DNA from: Pseudolabrys sp.
GTDB lineage: Bacteria > Pseudomonadota > Alphaproteobacteria > Rhizobiales > Xanthobacteraceae
Assembly (NCBI GenBank): GCA_030655215.1
Contig: JAURVZ010000055.1
Span: forward strand, 1-55,810
Direction: 5' to 3'
DNA: 55,810 bases
Notes under the pieces: model-generated
Told to the model about the DNA's origin: nothing
Database searches by the model: none
The model's input: only the letters and a program-made list of their open reading frames with translations
Part shown: in pieces, positions 38,568-47,552 of the stretch
How positions within the stretch are numbered: the first letter of the stretch is position 1
Layout: each line of letters begins with the position of its first letter
Program-made: the position numbers and the translations under genes

Positions 38568-39706
38568 GCCGCGCGCACGCCGTCACCACCCGCGAAACCA
38601 TTTCCGCCGATGCGATGCTCAACGCATTACCGCATCCGGTGATCATGGTGTCGCCCGACGGCAAGATCGCCGATGCCAATGTTGCTGCCGAAGCTTTCTT
38701 TGAAGCTTCGATCCAGATGCTGCGCCGGAACATGCTGCGCGATCTGGTGCCGTTCGGTTCGCCCTTGTTGACCTTGATCGAGCAGGTGCGCCGCACCGGT
38801 TCTGCGGTCAACGAATATAAGGTCGATCTGGCGACGCCGCGCAATCCGGGCGAACGCCTGGTCGATCTGCACGTCGCGCCGCTGCCGGAATACGTCAACC
38901 ACGTCATCGTCATGCTGCAGGAGCGCACCATTGCCGACAAGATGGACCGGCAACTGACGCATCGCGGCGCGGCCCGTTCGGTGATCGCACTGGCCGCCAT
39001 GCTGGCGCATGAGATCAAAAATCCGCTGTCCGGCATTCGCGGCGCCGCGCAACTGCTCGAGCAGTCCGCTAATGACGAAGACCGCCAGCTCACCACGTTG
39101 ATCTGCGACGAAACCGACCGCATCGTGAAGCTTGTTGACCGCATGGAGGTGTTCGCCGACGAACGCCCGGTCGAGCGCGAGCCGGTCAACATCCACGTCG
39201 TCCTCGACCATGTGAAGCGGCTGGCGCAAACCGGCTTTGCCCGCAACATCAAGTTCGTCGAGGAATACGACCCGTCGCTGCCGCCAGTTCTGGCCAACCG
39301 CGACCAGCTCATCCAGGTGTTTCTCAACCTGGTGAAGAACGCCGCCGAAGCGGTCGGCGAGGGCGAAGCCGATGGCGAGATCTATCTCACCACCGCCTTC
39401 CGTCCCGGCGTCCGCCTTGCCGTACCCGGCACCAATGCGCGCGTATCGCTGCCCCTTGAGTTCTGCGTCCGGGACAATGGCCCAGGCGTACCGGATGACC
39501 TGATGCCGCATCTGTTCGATCCCTTCGTCACGACGAAGCGGACCGGCAGCGGCTTGGGCCTCGCTCTGGTTGCCAAGATCGTCGGCGACCATGGCGGTAT
39601 TATCGAATGTGAATCGCAGCCGCGGCGGACCACCTTCCGCGTGCTGATGCCCATCTACAGCGGCGAGGGCGTCATCGACGATGCGCCTTCCGTCCAGAGC
39701 CCGTGA
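38564..39706 (+). CDS. ntrB: Nitrogen regulation sensor kinase NtrB
   Basis: Cytoplasmic histidine kinase/phosphatase acting on NtrC under PII control. 380 residues: PAS domain (about 18-120, [22 protein letters not shown] in part), phospho-acceptor His149 in [12 protein letters not shown], and an ATPase domain with the N box [13 protein letters not shown]1 [10 protein letters not shown] and G2 [13 protein letters not shown]. There are no membrane segments. It is translated by overlap with dusB and followed by ntrC after 9 bases. Confidence 0.95.
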   Translation: MSRAHAVTTRETISADAMLNALPHPVIMVSPDGKIADANVAAEAFFEASIQMLRRNMLRDLVPFGSPLLTLIEQVRRTGSAVNEYKVDLATPRNPGERLVDLHVAPLPEYVNHVIVMLQERTIADKMDRQLTHRGAARSVIALAAMLAHEIKNPLSGIRGAAQLLEQSANDEDRQLTTLICDETDRIVKLVDRMEVFADERPVEREPVNIHVVLDHVKRLAQTGFARNIKFVEEYDPSLPPVLANRDQLIQVFLNLVKNAAEAVGEGEADGEIYLTTAFRPGVRLAVPGTNARVSLPLEFCVRDNGPGVPDDLMPHLFDPFVTTKRTGSGLGLALVAKIVGDHGGIIECESQPRRTTFRVLMPIYSGEGVIDDAPSVQSP

Positions 39707-39715
39707 GGTAACCGC

Positions 39716-41158
39716 ATGCCGACGGGAAGCATCCTAGTCGCCGACGACGACACCGCCATCCGCACCGTTCTCAACCAGGCGCTCTCCCGCGCCGGCTATG
39801 AAGTGCGCTCCACCGGCAATGCCGCAACGCTATGGCGCTGGGTCAGCCAGGGCGATGGCGACCTGATCATCACCGACGTGGTGATGCCGGACGAGAACGC
39901 CTTCGATCTGATCCCGCGCATTCGCAAGGCACGCCCCGATCTGCCGATCATTGTCATGAGCGCGCAGAACACATTCATGACCGCGATCCGCGCGTCGGAA
40001 CGCGGCGCGTACGAATATTTGCCGAAGCCCTTCGACCTGAAAGAGCTGATCGCCATTGTCGGCCGCGCTTTGTCGGAGCCGAAAGAGCCGCGCGCGCCCG
40101 CTGCCAAACCCGATGAATTCGACTCCATCCCGCTGGTCGGCCGTTCTCCGGCGATGCAGGAAATCTACCGCGTCCTCGCCCGCCTGATGCAGACCGATCT
40201 CACCGTGATGATCTCGGGCGAGAGCGGCACCGGCAAGGAGCTCGTCGCCAAGGCGCTGCATGATTACGGCAAGCGCCGCGCCGGCACCTTCGTCGCCATC
40301 AACATGGCGGCGATTCCGCGCGACCTGATTGAATCCGAATTGTTCGGGCACGAAAAGGGCGCCTTCACCGGCGCCAATTCGCGCAGCGCCGGCCGCTTCG
40401 AACAGGCCGAAGGCGGCACGCTATTCCTCGACGAAATCGGCGACATGCCGATGGAAGCGCAGACGCGTTTGCTGCGCGTGCTGCAGCAGGGCGAATACAC
40501 GACGGTCGGCGGCCGCACGCCGATCAAGAGCGATGTGCGCATCGTTGCCGCCACCAATAAGGATCTGCGCCAGTTGATCCAGCAGGGCTTGTTCCGCGAG
40601 GATCTGTTCTTCCGCCTCAACGTCGTGCCGCTGCGTCTGCCTCCCTTGCGCGAACGCACCGAGGACATCCCCGATCTCATTCGCCACTTCTTCGCCCAGG
40701 CGCAGCGCGAAGGCCTGCCGCCGAAGCAACTCGACTCCGCCGCGCAGGATCGCCTCAAGCGCCATCGCTGGCCGGGCAATGTGCGTGAGCTGGAAAATCT
40801 CGCGCGCCGTCTCGCCGCGCTTTATCCGCAGGAAACCATCACTGCCGCGGTGATGGATGCCGAACTGTCGCAGCCGGCCATGCCGGTCGGCGGCGACGAG
40901 CCGCGCGGTGAGGAGAATCTGTCGGCTTCGGTCGAACGTCACCTGTCGACTTATTTTGGTGGCTTTGAAGACGGACTGCCGCCGGCCGGCCTCTATCATC
41001 GCATCTTGCGCGAGATCGAATATCCGCTGCTGACGGCGGCGCTTGCCGCCACCCGCGGCAACCAGATCCGCGCCGCCGACCTCCTGGGCGTCAACCGCAA
41101 CACCTTGCGCAAGAAAATACGCGACCTCGACATTCAGGTCTTCCGCGGCGGAAACTAA
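39716..41158 (+). CDS. ntrC: Nitrogen regulation response regulator NtrC
   Basis: Sigma-54 activator of nitrogen-scavenging genes. 480 residues: receiver with Asp54 in [11 protein letters not shown] and Lys in YLPKPFD, AAA+ domain with Walker A GESGTGKE, the sigma-54 contact loop GAFTGA intact, Walker [10 protein letters not shown], and a C-terminal Fis-type helix-turn-helix ([20 protein letters not shown]). All key residues are present, in contrast to NtrX downstream. Confidence 0.97.
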   Translation: MPTGSILVADDDTAIRTVLNQALSRAGYEVRSTGNAATLWRWVSQGDGDLIITDVVMPDENAFDLIPRIRKARPDLPIIVMSAQNTFMTAIRASERGAYEYLPKPFDLKELIAIVGRALSEPKEPRAPAAKPDEFDSIPLVGRSPAMQEIYRVLARLMQTDLTVMISGESGTGKELVAKALHDYGKRRAGTFVAINMAAIPRDLIESELFGHEKGAFTGANSRSAGRFEQAEGGTLFLDEIGDMPMEAQTRLLRVLQQGEYTTVGGRTPIKSDVRIVAATNKDLRQLIQQGLFREDLFFRLNVVPLRLPPLRERTEDIPDLIRHFFAQAQREGLPPKQLDSAAQDRLKRHRWPGNVRELENLARRLAALYPQETITAAVMDAELSQPAMPVGGDEPRGEENLSASVERHLSTYFGGFEDGLPPAGLYHRILREIEYPLLTAALAATRGNQIRAADLLGVNRNTLRKKIRDLDIQVFRGGN

Positions 41159-41163
41159 CGTCT

Positions 41164-41242
41164 GTAGCCCGGGTGGAGCGCAGCGAAACCCGGGGCGAAT
41201 GCTGAACCTGACCCGGGTTACGCTTTGCTCCACCCGAGCTAC
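41164..41242. repeat. Intergenic palindromic repeat, family D
   Basis: Arms GTAGCCCGGGTGGAGCGCAG (then CGAAACCCGGG) and CCCGGGTTACGCTTTGCTCC (then ACCCGAGCTAC) pair over about 30 bases with a few mismatches. It starts 5 bases after the ntrC stop. One copy in the window. Confidence 0.85.
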
Positions 41243-41321
41243 GGCCCGGTATCAAACAGTTGCCTGTCTTTTATTTCCGATGAATTGGGTTATCTACCGT
41301 TCGAATTGAACGGAGAAACCC

Positions 41322-42347
41322 ATGCCCATCGAACTCGGCCTCGGTACTTTCGGCGACATCACGTACGGCCCGGACGGCAAGCCGCTACACGCAGCGCAAG
41401 TGATGCGCGATGTCGTCGAGGAGGCCGTGCTGGCCGATCAAGCCGGTGTCGATGCCATTGGCGTCGGTGAACATCACCGCGCCGACTTCGCCGTCACCTC
41501 GCCGGAAATGGTGCTGGCCGCGATTGCCGCGCGCACCACGCGCATCCGCCTCGGCTCGGCCGTCACCGTGCTGTCGTCGGACGATCCGATCCGCGTCTAT
41601 CAGCGTTTCGCGTCGCTGGATGCCGTCTCCAACGGCCGCGCCGAAGTCATCCTCGGCCGCGGCTCCTTCATCGAATCCTTCCCGCTGTTCGGCTTCGATC
41701 TCAATCAGTACGAAAGCCTGTTCAACGAGAAGCTCGATCTCTATGCCGCCGTCATCAAGCAGCAGCCGGTGACGTGGCAGGGTACGACGCGCCCGCCCTT
41801 GCAGAACCAGGCGATCTTTCCGAAAACCGAATCCGGCACGCTCAACACATGGATCGGTGTTGGCGGCACACCGGAGTCGGTGATGCGCGCCGCGCATTAC
41901 AATTTCCCTTTGATGCTGGCGATCATCGGCGGCGAGCCGCGGCGCTTTGCGCCTTTTGCCGATCTCTATCGCCGCGCACTGGAAGAGCAGGGCAAGCCCG
42001 TATTGCCGATCGGCGTGCACTCGCATGGCTATGTCGCCGAGACCGATGCGCTGGCGCGCGAAGAACTCTTCGCCGACTACAAACGCATGCGCGACAAGAT
42101 CGGCGCCGAGCGTGGCTGGCCGCCTTTCGGCAAAGGTGAGTTCGAGCGCGAGATCGAGACCGGCTCGCTCTATGTCGGCTCGCCGGAAACGGTCGCCCGC
42201 AAGATCGCCGCCACGCTCAAGGCCGTCGGCGCGCAGCGCTTCGACATGAAGTATTCGGCAGGCCCCTTGTCGCACGCCAAGATGATGCGCTGCATCGAGC
42301 TGTACGGCCGCAAGGTCGCGCCGCTGGTCAGGGAGATTGTGGGGTGA
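41322..42347 (+). CDS. Luciferase-like (LLM class) flavin-dependent oxidoreductase
   Basis: A 341-residue TIM-barrel oxidoreductase using reduced flavin. Family blocks are LADQAGVDAIGVGEHHRADF, TTRIRLGSAVTVLSSDDPIRVYQRFASLDAVSNGRAEVILGRG (in part), IGVGGTPESVMRAA and VGSPETVARKIA near the C-terminus. Whether it is a monooxygenase or an F420-type enzyme cannot be told. GGAGA lies six bases before the ATG. It interrupts ntrBC and ntrYX and has palindromic sequence on both sides. Confidence 0.88.
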   Translation: MPIELGLGTFGDITYGPDGKPLHAAQVMRDVVEEAVLADQAGVDAIGVGEHHRADFAVTSPEMVLAAIAARTTRIRLGSAVTVLSSDDPIRVYQRFASLDAVSNGRAEVILGRGSFIESFPLFGFDLNQYESLFNEKLDLYAAVIKQQPVTWQGTTRPPLQNQAIFPKTESGTLNTWIGVGGTPESVMRAAHYNFPLMLAIIGGEPRRFAPFADLYRRALEEQGKPVLPIGVHSHGYVAETDALAREELFADYKRMRDKIGAERGWPPFGKGEFEREIETGSLYVGSPETVARKIAATLKAVGAQRFDMKYSAGPLSHAKMMRCIELYGRKVAPLVREIVG

Positions 42348-42350
42348 CCT

Positions 42351-42378
42351 GTCGTCCCCGCGCAGGCGGGGACCCATA
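42351..42378. repeat. Half-copy of a CCCCGC-type palindrome
   Basis: GTCGTCCCCGCGCAGGCGGG followed by GACCCATA is a short palindrome (CCCCGCgcagGCGGGG) resembling one arm of family A but with a different core. No opposite arm is seen within the gap. The rest of the 234-base gap before ntrY has no clear element. Confidence 0.6.
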
Positions 42379-42581
42379 CGCCGCGGCGGCAACTCGGGGA
42401 CGACAGCGTGCGCATCGCATTACCGGTGCATGACCCGAAACTGTGCACCCACGCCCCAATCCTGTCGCAATTCGGCAACATTGTTGTATAAAAGCATCAG
42501 TGCCGGTGAGGGCTTTCGTCCCTTTATGGCGTCAATGCGCTTCAGCGCCCGCCGTCTTGTGACCAAGGATCCTCAAGCTCC

Positions 42582-44858
42582 ATGAGCGTCGACCAAGCCG
42601 CCAGCCCCGACACTGCGCTTGCCGCCCCGCCATCAAGGCGGGAAGACCGGCGCATGATGGGGCCCTTGGCGGTCGCCTTGGCGCTGCTGTCGGCCTTGGC
42701 CACCTTCATAGTGCTCGCCGATCTGACGCCCGTATCGCCGACGCATTACGTCGTCGTCACGCTGCTGCTGGTCAATGCCGCCACCGTCGTGCTGCTGCTG
42801 GCGATCATCGTCCGCGAAGTCTGGCAGGTGGTGCAGGCGCGTCGCTCGGGCAGGGCGGCGGCCAAGCTGCATGTCCGCATCGTCGGCCTGTTCTCGCTCA
42901 TCGCCGCGGCACCGGCGATCCTCGTTGCCATTGTCGCCAGCGTCACGCTGGACCGCGGCCTTGACCGCCTGTTCTCGACCCGAACACGTGCGGCGATCGA
43001 AAACTCGCTCGTCGTCGCGCAGGCTTACCTCAACGATCATGCGCAGATCGTTCGCTCCGACATTCTCGTTGTCGCCGTTGAACTGTCGCGCTCGAAAACG
43101 GTGTTCGATACCGAGCCTGAAAAGCTGCAGCAGTTTCTCACCTTCCAGGCCGCCGTGCGCGGTCTCGGCGCTGTCATCCTGCTCGATTCACAGTTGGAAG
43201 TCGTCGCGCGTGCCGATGTCAAAACCAACCTGAGTTTCGCCCTGCCGCCGAAGGAGGCGCTGCCGACCATTAGCGACAAGGAGCCGCAACTCGTTTTGTT
43301 GCCGGATACCAATTACGTCGCGGCCATCGTCAAACTGCAAGGCTTCGACAACCGCTATCTTTACGTCACGCGTCTGTTGGATCCGCGCGTCGTGCCGCAA
43401 CTGCGCGCAACGCAGGCGAGCGTCGCCGAATATTCGGCCATCGAGTCGCGCCGCGTTGGCGTGCAGGTCGCCTTCGCCTTGATGTACACGGTCATCGCTT
43501 TGATCGTTCTTTTGTCGGCGGTGTGGATCGGCTTCAACTTCGCCAACAAACTGGTGGCGCCGATCCGCCGCCTGATCGGCGCCGCCAATGCGGTGTCGGA
43601 AGGCAATCTGTTCGTCCGCGTGCCGGTGCGGCCGGCGGAAGGCGATCTCGCCCATCTCGGCGAAACCTTTAACCGCATGACGCAGGAGCTGCGCACGCAG
43701 CGCGACGATCTGGTGCGCGCGCGCGACGTCATCGACACGAGGCGGCAGTTTACCGAGGCGGTTCTGGCCGGTGCTTCGGCTGGCGTCATCGGCATCGACA
43801 GTGTCGGTCATGTGCGCATTCTCAATCGCTCGGCGGAGAAGCTGATTGGCCGCAGCGAAGATGAGGCGCTCGGAAAGTCTCTCGACGAAGTGCTGCCCGA
43901 GCTGTCGCCGATCATCGTCGCCGCCAAGTCCGGCCAGCGTACGCAGGATCAGGTGACGATCTCGCGCAATGGCCGCGAACGTAATTTGTCCGTGCGCGTC
44001 ACCGGCGAGCAATCGGGCGAGGCCGACCATAACTATGTCATCACACTCGACGACATTACCGAACTGGTCGCGGCGCAGCGCACCTCGGCCTGGGCTGACA
44101 TTGCCCGCCGCATCGCCCATGAAATCAAGAACCCGCTGACGCCGATCCAGCTCTCGGCCGAACGGCTGCGCCGCAAATACGGCAAGGTCATTGGCGAGGA
44201 CGATAAGGGCGTGTTCGCACAGTGCACCGACACCATCGTGCGGCAGGTCGATGACATCCGCCGCATGGTCGATGAATTCTCCAAATTCGCGCGCATGCCG
44301 AAGCCGGTCATTGTTGGTGAGGATGTTGCCGACACCGTACGCCAAGCCGTGTTCCTGATGCGCGTCGGCAATGCCGAGATCGACATCGAAGCCGATATTG
44401 CCGAAAGCCCGATGCGCGCGCAGTTCGACCGCCGCCTGATTTCGCAAGGCCTGACCAATCTGATCAAGAACGCCACCGAAGCGATCGCCGCCGTGCCGCC
44501 GGAAGAGCTCGGCAAAGGTTCGATCAAGGTGTTTGCCGCGCGCGAGGGCGAGGACATCGTCATCGATGTTGTCGACAACGGCATCGGCCTGCCGAAGGAA
44601 AACCGCAGCCGGCTGATGGAGCCTTACGTGACGACGCGCGAGAAGGGCACCGGCCTTGGCCTCGCCATTGTCGGCCGCATCGCCGAAGAGCATGGCGGCC
44701 ATCTCGAACTGGGTGACGCCGCCAACAAAATCCCCGGTCAACGCGGCGCCTGGGTGCGCATGCGCTTTGCCGCTGCCGGGAAACCTGAGACGCCTGCACA
44801 AGTCGCCGCAAAACCCGACGCTGCCGAACTGGCGCCGCAAATGACGCTCAACGAGTAA
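42582..44858 (+). CDS. ntrY: Membrane sensor kinase NtrY
   Basis: Histidine kinase of the NtrYX pair that responds to nitrogen or redox state. 758 residues. Three to four N-terminal helices (about 25-120) frame an extracytoplasmic domain (about 125-300), with another helix near 300-325. Then come HAMP (about 325-380), PAS (about 390-490), phospho-acceptor His513 in [15 protein letters not shown], and an ATPase domain with LIKNATEAI, VVDNGIGLP and KGTGLGLAIV. It precedes ntrX by 5 bases. Confidence 0.95.
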   Translation: MSVDQAASPDTALAAPPSRREDRRMMGPLAVALALLSALATFIVLADLTPVSPTHYVVVTLLLVNAATVVLLLAIIVREVWQVVQARRSGRAAAKLHVRIVGLFSLIAAAPAILVAIVASVTLDRGLDRLFSTRTRAAIENSLVVAQAYLNDHAQIVRSDILVVAVELSRSKTVFDTEPEKLQQFLTFQAAVRGLGAVILLDSQLEVVARADVKTNLSFALPPKEALPTISDKEPQLVLLPDTNYVAAIVKLQGFDNRYLYVTRLLDPRVVPQLRATQASVAEYSAIESRRVGVQVAFALMYTVIALIVLLSAVWIGFNFANKLVAPIRRLIGAANAVSEGNLFVRVPVRPAEGDLAHLGETFNRMTQELRTQRDDLVRARDVIDTRRQFTEAVLAGASAGVIGIDSVGHVRILNRSAEKLIGRSEDEALGKSLDEVLPELSPIIVAAKSGQRTQDQVTISRNGRERNLSVRVTGEQSGEADHNYVITLDDITELVAAQRTSAWADIARRIAHEIKNPLTPIQLSAERLRRKYGKVIGEDDKGVFAQCTDTIVRQVDDIRRMVDEFSKFARMPKPVIVGEDVADTVRQAVFLMRVGNAEIDIEADIAESPMRAQFDRRLISQGLTNLIKNATEAIAAVPPEELGKGSIKVFAAREGEDIVIDVVDNGIGLPKENRSRLMEPYVTTREKGTGLGLAIVGRIAEEHGGHLELGDAANKIPGQRGAWVRMRFAAAGKPETPAQVAAKPDAAELAPQMTLNE

Positions 44859-44863
44859 TCCTC

Positions 44864-46231
44864 ATGGCCGCAGAAATTCTTATCGTCGACGACGAAGCCG
44901 ATATCCGCGATCTGGTCGCTGGAATTCTGGAAGACGAAGGTTATGTCGCGCGCACGGCGCGCAACAGTGACGACGCCATTGCCTCGATCACGGCCAAGCG
45001 GCCGAACCTGATTTTTCTCGATATCTGGCTGCAAGGCTCCAAGCTCGACGGCTTGCAACTGCTCGATATTTTGAAAGCCGAGCATCCGGAAATTCCGGTC
45101 GTCATGATCTCCGGCCACGGCAATATCGAAACCGCCGTCGCTGCCATCAAGCACGGCGCTTACGACTTCATCGAGAAGCCATTCAAGGCCGACCGGCTGG
45201 TGCTGGTCGCCGACCGCGCTTTGGAAACCTCGCGGCTCAAGCGCGAGGTGAAGCAGCTCAAGCAACTGGCGCCGTCGCCCTCGACGCTCGTCGGCAAGTC
45301 CGGCGTCATGTCGGTTTTGCGTCAGGCGATCGAGCGCGTCGCTCCGACAAACAGCCGCGTGCTGATCGTCGGCCCGTCTGGCGCCGGCAAGGAGTTGGCG
45401 GCCCGCACTTTGCATCAATTGTCGGCACGCACCGCCGGTCCGTTCATTGTCATCAATGCGGCAGCCATCACGCCGGACCGCATGGAGACTGAGCTGTTCG
45501 GCGTCGAAGCCAGCGGATCGGAAGGCCGCAAGCTGGGCGCGCTCGAAGACGCGCATGGCGGCACCTTGTTCATCGATGACGTCGCTGACTTGCCGCGTGA
45601 AACGCAGAACAAGATTCTGCGCGTTCTGGTCGACCAGACTTTCCAGCGTGTCGGTGGCAGCGCCAAGGTCGCCGTCGATGTGCGTATCGTTGCCTCGACC
45701 TCGCGCAATCTTGAAGTGGCAATTGCCGAAGGCACGTTCCGCGAAGATCTTTATCACCGGCTTTCCGTGGTGCCGATCCGCGTGCCGCCCTTGGCCGAGC
45801 GCCGCGACGACATTCCCGACCTCATCGACTATTTCATGGACCAGATTTCGCAAGGCTCCGGCCTGCCGAAGCGCCGCATTGGCGACGACGCCATGGCGGT
45901 GCTGCAATCGCATAGCTGGCCGGGCAATGTTCGCCAGTTGCGCAACAATATCGAACGCCTGATGATCCTCGCCGGTGGCGAGCCCGACGCGGTGTTAGAC
46001 GCCTCGATGCTGCCGCCCGATGTCGGCTCGATGGTGCCGGCCATGCCGAATGGCAGCGGCGGCGAACAGTTGATGGGCCTGCCATTGCGTGACGCCCGCG
46101 AAGTGTTCGAGCGCGAATATCTCGTGGCGCAGATCAGCCGCTTCGGCGGCAACATCTCGCGCACCGCTGAATTCGTCGGCATGGAGCGTTCGGCGCTGCA
46201 TCGTAAATTAAAAGCACTGGGTATTGGTTAG
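44864..46231 (+). CDS. ntrX: Response regulator NtrX (divergent AAA+ domain)
   Basis: Partner of NtrY. 455 residues: receiver with Asp53 in LIFLDIWLQG, AAA+-like domain with Walker A GPSGAGKE, and a C-terminal Fis-type helix-turn-helix (GGNISRTAEFVGMERSALHRK). The sigma-54 contact motif GAFTGA is absent: the stretch between ELFG and GGTLF reads VEASGSEGRKLGALEDAH. Walker B is FIDDVADL instead of the usual LDEI. It therefore probably does not activate sigma-54 polymerase and may act as a sigma-70 regulator or repressor, as reported for other alphaproteobacterial NtrX. Confidence 0.94.
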   Translation: MAAEILIVDDEADIRDLVAGILEDEGYVARTARNSDDAIASITAKRPNLIFLDIWLQGSKLDGLQLLDILKAEHPEIPVVMISGHGNIETAVAAIKHGAYDFIEKPFKADRLVLVADRALETSRLKREVKQLKQLAPSPSTLVGKSGVMSVLRQAIERVAPTNSRVLIVGPSGAGKELAARTLHQLSARTAGPFIVINAAAITPDRMETELFGVEASGSEGRKLGALEDAHGGTLFIDDVADLPRETQNKILRVLVDQTFQRVGGSAKVAVDVRIVASTSRNLEVAIAEGTFREDLYHRLSVVPIRVPPLAERRDDIPDLIDYFMDQISQGSGLPKRRIGDDAMAVLQSHSWPGNVRQLRNNIERLMILAGGEPDAVLDASMLPPDVGSMVPAMPNGSGGEQLMGLPLRDAREVFEREYLVAQISRFGGNISRTAEFVGMERSALHRKLKALGIG

Positions 46232-46237
46232 GCTTTC

Positions 46238-47095
46238 ATGTCCCGCATCGCTTACGTCAACGGCCAATACGTCCCGCACGCGCACGCCATGATCGGCATT
46301 GAGGACCGCGGCTATCAATTCGCTGACGGTGTCTATGAAGTCTGCGAGGTGAGGGGCGGCCGTCTCGTTGACGAGCGTCGTCACATGGCGCGGCTCGACC
46401 GCTCGCTGAGCGAGTTGCGCATCGGCCATCCGATGTCACCCGCTGCACTCGGCATGGTCATGCGCGAGACCATCCGCCGCAACCGCGTGCGCGACGGCAT
46501 CGTCTATCTGCAGGTGACGCGCGGTGAGATGAAGCGCGACTTCCCGTTCCCGCCGGAAGGCACCCGCCCGTCGATCGTCGTCACCTCGCGCAGCCACAAC
46601 AATGCCCGCAACGAGAAAGCGGCCGAAGCCGGTATCGCCGTCGTCACCATGCCGGACATCCGCTGGCAGCGGGTCGATATCAAATCGGTGGCGTTGCTGC
46701 CGAACGTGCTGGCCAAGCAGCAGGCGCGCGAGCAGGGCGCCAAGGAAGCCTGGTTGGTGGACGGCGAGGGACGCGTGACCGAAGGCGCCTCGTCCAATGC
46801 CTGGATCGTCACCCGCGACGGCGTGCTGGTCACCCGGCCGCTGCAGACCGGCATTTTGCCGGGCATCACCCGTTCGGTCGTCCTGGACCTGATCGCCCGC
46901 GAGGGCCTCGGCTTCGAGGAGCGGCCTTTCACGGTTCAGGAGGCCTACGAGGCCCGGGAAGCCTTCGTCACCTCCGCCAGCCAGCTTGTCATGCCGGTGG
47001 TTCAGATTGACGGCCGTCCGGTCGGCAATGGCGCGCCCGGGCTCGTCGCCTCAGCCTTGCGCCGCGACTACCACAGCCAAGCCGAATTCATCTGA
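46238..47095 (+). CDS. D-amino-acid-type aminotransferase (class IV)
   Basis: A PLP enzyme of fold type IV, 285 residues. IEDRGYQFADGVYEVCEV is the opening motif, the cofactor Lys149 is in RVDIKSVALLPNVLAKQ, and EGASSNAWIV and TGILPGITR bind the cofactor phosphate. The pattern fits D-alanine aminotransferase, with branched-chain aminotransferase or aminodeoxychorismate lyase as alternatives. It starts 6 bases after ntrX, so it is probably cotranscribed. Confidence 0.88.
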   Translation: MSRIAYVNGQYVPHAHAMIGIEDRGYQFADGVYEVCEVRGGRLVDERRHMARLDRSLSELRIGHPMSPAALGMVMRETIRRNRVRDGIVYLQVTRGEMKRDFPFPPEGTRPSIVVTSRSHNNARNEKAAEAGIAVVTMPDIRWQRVDIKSVALLPNVLAKQQAREQGAKEAWLVDGEGRVTEGASSNAWIVTRDGVLVTRPLQTGILPGITRSVVLDLIAREGLGFEERPFTVQEAYEAREAFVTSASQLVMPVVQIDGRPVGNGAPGLVASALRRDYHSQAEFI

Positions 47096-47291
47096 CCATA
47101 GCCGAATACCGCACTATTTCAGCGACTTGCCGCATTGCACGCCAACTTCCGCTTGCGCGAGAGGCCCCGCTGCCATCTAATACCGGCTCCCGAACTTCAA
47201 TCTGCTTTGCGTGGGGCTTAAGCGGTTGAAGGAGCAAAGGGCAACGATTGTCTCGCGCGTTAAGATGCGAGCTAAAAAATGGAACACGGCC

Positions 47292-47552
47292 ATGGCAGCC
47301 GAACGTGCACAAAATCTGCAAGACACCTTCCTCAATCACGTCCGCAAAGCAAAAATCCCGCTCACCATCTTCCTGGTGAATGGCGTAAAACTGCAAGGCG
47401 TGGTCACCTGGTTTGACAATTTCTGCGTGCTGTTGCGCCGGGATGGACACTCCCAGCTCGTCTACAAGCATGCCATCTCGACCATCATGCCGGGCCACCC
47501 GATCCAATTGTTCGAAGGCAGCGAAGAGCCTTTCGCGGTGGAAAAAGTCTAG
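47292..47552 (+). CDS. hfq: RNA chaperone Hfq
   Basis: Sm-like hexameric protein that pairs small RNAs with mRNAs. 86 residues from [11 protein letters not shown]. Sm1 motif [21 protein letters not shown] and Sm2 motif [11 protein letters not shown] with the typical KHA are present. The open frame runs 27 codons further upstream but that part is basic and unlike Hfq. hflX begins directly after the stop codon. Its promoter probably lies in the 196-base gap after the aminotransferase gene. Confidence 0.96.
   Translation: MAAERAQNLQDTFLNHVRKAKIPLTIFLVNGVKLQGVVTWFDNFCVLLRRDGHSQLVYKHAISTIMPGHPIQLFEGSEEPFAVEKV

Noticed and set aside
43188..44840. A 550-codon open frame opposite ntrY, and similar long ones opposite pyrG, eno and lpdA
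   Set aside because: These are mirror frames of genuine coding sequence in GC-rich DNA, lacking ribosome sites and family motifs.
47211..47291. Upstream in-frame extension of hfq
   Set aside because: The 27 extra residues are basic and unlike any Hfq N-terminus; the internal ATG gives the normal protein.
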